This document shows positions 31,766-34,027 of a stretch of DNA of 34,027 nt, piece by piece. How positions within the stretch are numbered: position 1 is the stretch's first letter; each line of letters begins with the position of its first letter. Below the pieces are notes generated by a model. It was not told the DNA's origin, did not search any database, and saw only the letters and a list, made by a program, of their open reading frames with translations. A program made the position numbers and the translations under genes. Source of the DNA: Salegentibacter sp. (GTDB lineage: Bacteria > Bacteroidota > Bacteroidia > Flavobacteriales > Flavobacteriaceae); NCBI GenBank assembly GCA_024635815.1, contig JAGXIG010000001.1:1-34027 (forward strand), read 5' to 3'.

Positions 31766-32422
31766 ATGTTTAGTTTTTCAGAAGAGAATTACCTTAAGGC
31801 GATTTTTCATTTAGAACGTAAATACCAGGCTGGTGTAAGCACCAATGCGCTGGCAGAGGAAATGGATACCAAGGCTTCTTCGGTAACCGATATGATTAAG
31901 AAACTGTCAGAAAAAGAACTGGTGGTCTATAAGAAATACCAAGGCGTAAAACTAAGCGAACCTGGTAAAAAAACCGCTGTTGAGGTAATTAGAAAACACA
32001 GGTTATGGGAATATTTCCTGGTAGAAAAACTCAATTTTAACTGGGATGAAGTACACGATGTAGCCGAACAACTGGAGCACATAAAATCTGAAAAACTTAC
32101 CCGTGAATTAGACAAATTCCTGGGTTTTCCCAAGCGAGATCCCCACGGCGATCCAATACCTGATGCTGAAGGAAACTTTAGCGTAGCTAATAAAGTGCTG
32201 CTTTCAGAATTGGGAAAAGCGGAAAAAGGTATTTGTGTGGGAGTAAAAGATTCTTCATCAGATTTTTTGAGATTTTTAGATAAGAATAACATTTCGCTTG
32301 GGAAAGAGATCAAAGTTTTGGAAAAGGAAACTTTTGACGGTTCTATGCTTATTTTAATTGAAGAACGACAATTAAGAATTTCACAATTAATATCGAATAA
32401 CCTCTATATAAAAACACAATAG
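31766..32422 (+). CDS. DtxR/MntR-family metal-dependent transcriptional repressor
   Basis: Metal-sensing regulator. An N-terminal winged helix (FSFSEENYLKAIFHLE, then SVTDMIKKLSEKELV) is followed by a metal-binding dimerisation domain with HRLWEYFL and EQLEH, the ligands that bind Mn2+ or Fe2+ in this family. It ends with a FeoA-like SH3 domain. I start at ATG 31766 (218 residues), because the upstream ATG at 31736 lies before the -7 promoter element and would add ten residues not found in the family. The ZIP gene begins 1 base after the stop codon. It probably represses its own operon and the divergent TonB receptor through the palindrome at 31699-31714. Confidence 0.94.
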   Translation: MFSFSEENYLKAIFHLERKYQAGVSTNALAEEMDTKASSVTDMIKKLSEKELVVYKKYQGVKLSEPGKKTAVEVIRKHRLWEYFLVEKLNFNWDEVHDVAEQLEHIKSEKLTRELDKFLGFPKRDPHGDPIPDAEGNFSVANKVLLSELGKAEKGICVGVKDSSSDFLRFLDKNNISLGKEIKVLEKETFDGSMLILIEERQLRISQLISNNLYIKTQ

Positions 32423-32423
32423 A

Positions 32424-33245
32424 ATGGGAGAAATAATAGCATATTTTGAGCAGTTAGATCCGGTAACGGCCGCTTTAATAGCCACGATTTTCACTTGGTT
32501 ACTCACGGCAGCTGGGGCTTCCCTGGTTTTTCTTTTCAAGAATATGAACAGGAAATTATTTGATGGGATGCTGGGTTTTACCGGCGGAGTAATGGTAGCC
32601 GCGAGTTTTTGGAGCTTGCTGGCGCCTGGAATAGAAATGAGTCCCGGCGAAGGTTTTGAAAAAACAGTTCCACCGCTTGTGGGGTTTGGTCTGGGAGCGC
32701 TTTTTCTTTTTGGACTCGATAAAATTCTGCCACACCTGCACGTCAACTTCAAAATGAGTGAGAAAGAAGGAATTAAAACGCCCTGGCATAAATCGGTTCT
32801 ACTTACCCTGGCGATTACTTTGCACAATATTCCCGAAGGCCTGGCGGTAGGAGTACTTTTTGGTGCTGCTGGTGCAGGTATGGAAGGCGCAACTATTGGT
32901 GGTGCAGTAGCCCTGGCTATCGGGATTGGATTACAGAATTTCCCCGAAGGTTTTGCTGTTGCCATGCCACTTCGCGGACTGGGAATGAACCGTTGGAAAA
33001 GTTTTAATTATGGCCAGCTTTCGGCAATTGTAGAGCCATTTGCGGCTGTGTTAGGCGCCTGGGCAGTTATGACTTTTGAGCCAATTTTACCCTACGCGCT
33101 TTCTTTTGCTGCCGGGGCTATGATTTTTGTGGTAGTTGAAGAAGTAGTTCCCGAATCTCAAAAAGGCAATTATACCGATATTGCTACTATCGGGTTTATC
33201 ATTGGATTTATGGTGATGATGACGCTGGATGTTGGCTTAGGATAA
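32424..33245 (+). CDS. ZIP-family metal transporter (GufA-like)
   Basis: Inner-membrane ZIP permease importing divalent metals such as zinc, manganese or iron. About eight membrane helices are predicted in 273 residues. The metal-binding signatures are HNIPEGLAVG in the fourth helix and QNFPEGFAVAMPL in the fifth, the GufA-type arrangement. A later E-P pair in VEPFAAVLG and FVVVEEVVPE also fit. The gene is coupled to the dtxR-like gene with a 1-base gap, so it is most likely repressed by that protein when metal is sufficient. Which metal is transported is not decided by sequence. Confidence 0.94.
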   Translation: MGEIIAYFEQLDPVTAALIATIFTWLLTAAGASLVFLFKNMNRKLFDGMLGFTGGVMVAASFWSLLAPGIEMSPGEGFEKTVPPLVGFGLGALFLFGLDKILPHLHVNFKMSEKEGIKTPWHKSVLLTLAITLHNIPEGLAVGVLFGAAGAGMEGATIGGAVALAIGIGLQNFPEGFAVAMPLRGLGMNRWKSFNYGQLSAIVEPFAAVLGAWAVMTFEPILPYALSFAAGAMIFVVVEEVVPESQKGNYTDIATIGFIIGFMVMMTLDVGLG

Positions 33246-33277
33246 AAAGCTTTTGCAACATCTCGATTGTGGCACAG

Positions 33278-33293
33278 TCTTTACTAGTAAAGA
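33278..33293. promoter_or_regulatory. Perfect 16-base palindrome before a small secreted protein gene
   Basis: TCTTTACTAGTAAAGA reads the same on both strands and ends 3 bases before the ATG at 33297. There is no T run, so it is not an intrinsic terminator for the ZIP gene. It may be an operator, or an mRNA hairpin that hides the start codon region. Confidence 0.45.
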
Positions 33294-33296
33294 GGT

Positions 33297-33770
33297 ATGC
33301 AAGTAGAGTTACATATAACAAGAAGCAACCGAATTAATAAAAATTATATTTCAGTAAAATCAGCTCTGGTGATCGCTGCGTTTTTTCTTTTTATAATTCC
33401 GGCTTCAGCGCAAGAGGAAATTGAAGAGATAGAGCATTACGCTAAAACCTATGTTGGGGAATCTTTCAATTTTGGAGGAAAGACAATTCGGTTTAAAGAG
33501 GTGATAGTAGATTCCAGATGTCCCAGCAATGTAACCTGCATTAGGGCCGGTGAGGCAAAAATTCTGATAGAAATATTTAAAAACGGGAACCTGGTAGGAG
33601 AAGAAATAATTAGTACTAATTCGCAAAATATCTCTCTTGCGAAATTCTTTCAGGGTGATTTCTCACTAAATGCGGTTTCACTCTTGCCGTACCCTAAAAC
33701 TTCCCGAAAAATAAAACCTTCAGATTATCGGTTACAATTCAAAGTAACAGAAACGATGACAAATAATTAG
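33297..33770 (+). CDS. Small secreted protein with a DSRCP...C motif, unknown function
   Basis: A 157-residue exported protein. The signal peptide has a long N-region (about 20 residues), a hydrophobic core ALVIAAFFLFII and a likely cleavage after PASA. The mature part carries VDSRCPSNVTCIRAGEA, a pattern I recognise from many Bacteroidota periplasmic or lipoproteins of unknown function, where the two cysteines probably form a disulfide. There is no lipobox. It follows the ZIP gene by 51 bases and overlaps the convergent FeoB-associated gene by 4 bases. A role in the metal cluster is possible, but only by position. Confidence 0.82.
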   Translation: MQVELHITRSNRINKNYISVKSALVIAAFFLFIIPASAQEEIEEIEHYAKTYVGESFNFGGKTIRFKEVIVDSRCPSNVTCIRAGEAKILIEIFKNGNLVGEEIISTNSQNISLAKFFQGDFSLNAVSLLPYPKTSRKIKPSDYRLQFKVTETMTNN

Positions 33771-33916
33771 TCACATCCACAACCTGAGACGCCACAAGCT
33801 TTGGTTTTTTCAACTTTCTTCTTTAAAAAAGCAGGTTTCCAGATAAACTTTGTGGTTAAATACCCCAACGCGATAGCGAAGGTTATAAATACGAGAATTT
33901 CCTGTAATAGTTCCAT
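33767..33916 (-). CDS. FeoB-associated Cys-rich membrane protein
   Basis: A 49-residue protein. An N-terminal membrane helix (about residues 4-20, LQEILVFITFAIALGYL) is followed by a basic stretch and a C-terminal cysteine tail ACGVSGCGCD. This is the architecture of the small Cys-rich proteins found next to FeoB in Bacteroidota, presumed to help ferrous iron uptake. The start ATG at 33916 gives the full helix. What appears to be the end of feoB lies 34 bases upstream on the same strand, which supports the call. The stop codon overlaps the end of the convergent secreted-protein gene by 4 bases. Confidence 0.85.
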   Translation of the reverse strand: MELLQEILVFITFAIALGYLTTKFIWKPAFLKKKVEKTKACGVSGCGCD

Positions 33917-33950
33917 AATTCTTAAGTCGTTTTATAAGGTTTAACTTACA

Positions 33951-34027
33951 CTATTTTAATATTTGAAAAGCCAGTAAAGCTACAACGTAGGCAAACAGCG
34001 TCATTACAACTAATTGTAAAACCGGCC
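33951..34027 (-). CDS. feoB: Probable C-terminal end of ferrous iron transporter FeoB (5' partial)
   Basis: The last 24 codons of a minus-strand gene that continues beyond the window. The visible tail PVLQLVVMTLFAYVVALLAF is a single hydrophobic helix followed by QILK and a TAG stop, which fits the final membrane helix of FeoB. The fragment is too short for family proof. The call rests mainly on the neighbouring FeoB-associated Cys-rich protein gene 34 bases downstream in the same orientation, and on the surrounding metal-uptake genes. Confidence 0.55.
   Translation of the reverse strand, partial: PVLQLVVMTLFAYVVALLAFQILK

Noticed and set aside
32387..32965. Minus-strand open frame of 192 codons opposite the ZIP gene
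   Set aside because: It is fully antisense to strongly supported dtxR/ZIP coding sequence, and its product is a Pro/Ser/Ala-rich low-complexity sequence with no family pattern.
1..34027. CRISPR array, prophage, insertion sequence, tRNA or rRNA genes
   Set aside because: No regularly spaced identical repeats, no transposase or phage proteins, and no cloverleaf or rRNA segments were recognised by eye.

Overview
This window looks like a core chromosomal segment of a flavobacterium (Bacteroidota, Flavobacteriaceae). The evidence is a gldH-type gliding-motility lipoprotein, a TonB-dependent receptor with a carboxypeptidase-like N-terminal domain, short A+T-rich spacers with no Shine-Dalgarno pattern, several exact matches to the Bacteroidota -7 promoter element TAnnTTTG, and Bacteroidota-style palindromic intergenic repeats. 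A genus such as Gramella or Salegentibacter is a guess from protein flavour only. I saw no rRNA, tRNA, CRISPR array, prophage or insertion sequence.

Layout. (1) 1-4.4 kb, plus strand: the 3' part of gldH, penicillin-binding protein 1A, and the two subunits of a 3-oxoacid CoA-transferase. (2) 4.4-9.4 kb, minus strand: a small DUF6616-like protein; an operon-like run of DUF21/CBS membrane protein, O6-alkylguanine transferase, serine hydrolase and PolB-like 3'-5' exonuclease; then two small unknown membrane or secreted proteins. (3) 9.5-16.2 kb, minus strand: a heme operon hemA-hemC-hemD-hemE-(DUF6973-like)-hemF-(four-helix-bundle protein)-hemB, with most genes overlapping. (4) 16.4-21.9 kb, plus strand and divergent from hemA: an AraC-family regulator, a ThuA-like secreted protein, hemH, a MATE exporter, a toxin-antitoxin pair and hemJ. 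(5) 21.9-26.4 kb, plus: a NtrY-like histidine kinase, enoyl-CoA hydratase, PA0069-type radical SAM protein and Fpg/Nei glycosylase. (6) 26.4-28.4 kb, minus: HD phosphohydrolase, PlsC acyltransferase and bacilliredoxin. (7) 28.7-34.0 kb: a TerB-DnaJ co-chaperone, a TonB receptor divergent from a DtxR/MntR-type regulator plus ZIP transporter, a small secreted protein, and at the right edge a 49-residue FeoB-associated Cys-rich membrane protein with what looks like the C-terminus of FeoB.

How the genes work together. Regions 3 and 4 encode nearly the whole C5 heme route from glutamyl-tRNA to protoheme: hemA, B, C, D, E, F, J and H. Only hemL (glutamate-1-semialdehyde aminomutase) is not seen. 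The hemA/araC divergent region has a promoter element on each side and two inverted repeats, which suggests coordinated control. Region 7 is a metal-homeostasis cluster (outer-membrane receptor, regulator, ZIP permease, FeoB system) with a palindromic metalloregulator-type operator in the divergent spacer; its half-sites TTTAGA/TCTAAA also occur in front of the araC gene.

Most of the window is ordinary core genome and I do not see a wholly new multi-gene system. The parts most worth a second look are the unknown gene fused by overlaps into the heme operon, the four-helix-bundle cassette flanked by direct repeats inside that operon, the hemH leader with two short reading frames and a hairpin, and palindromic repeats nested in a terminator or lying over a start codon.
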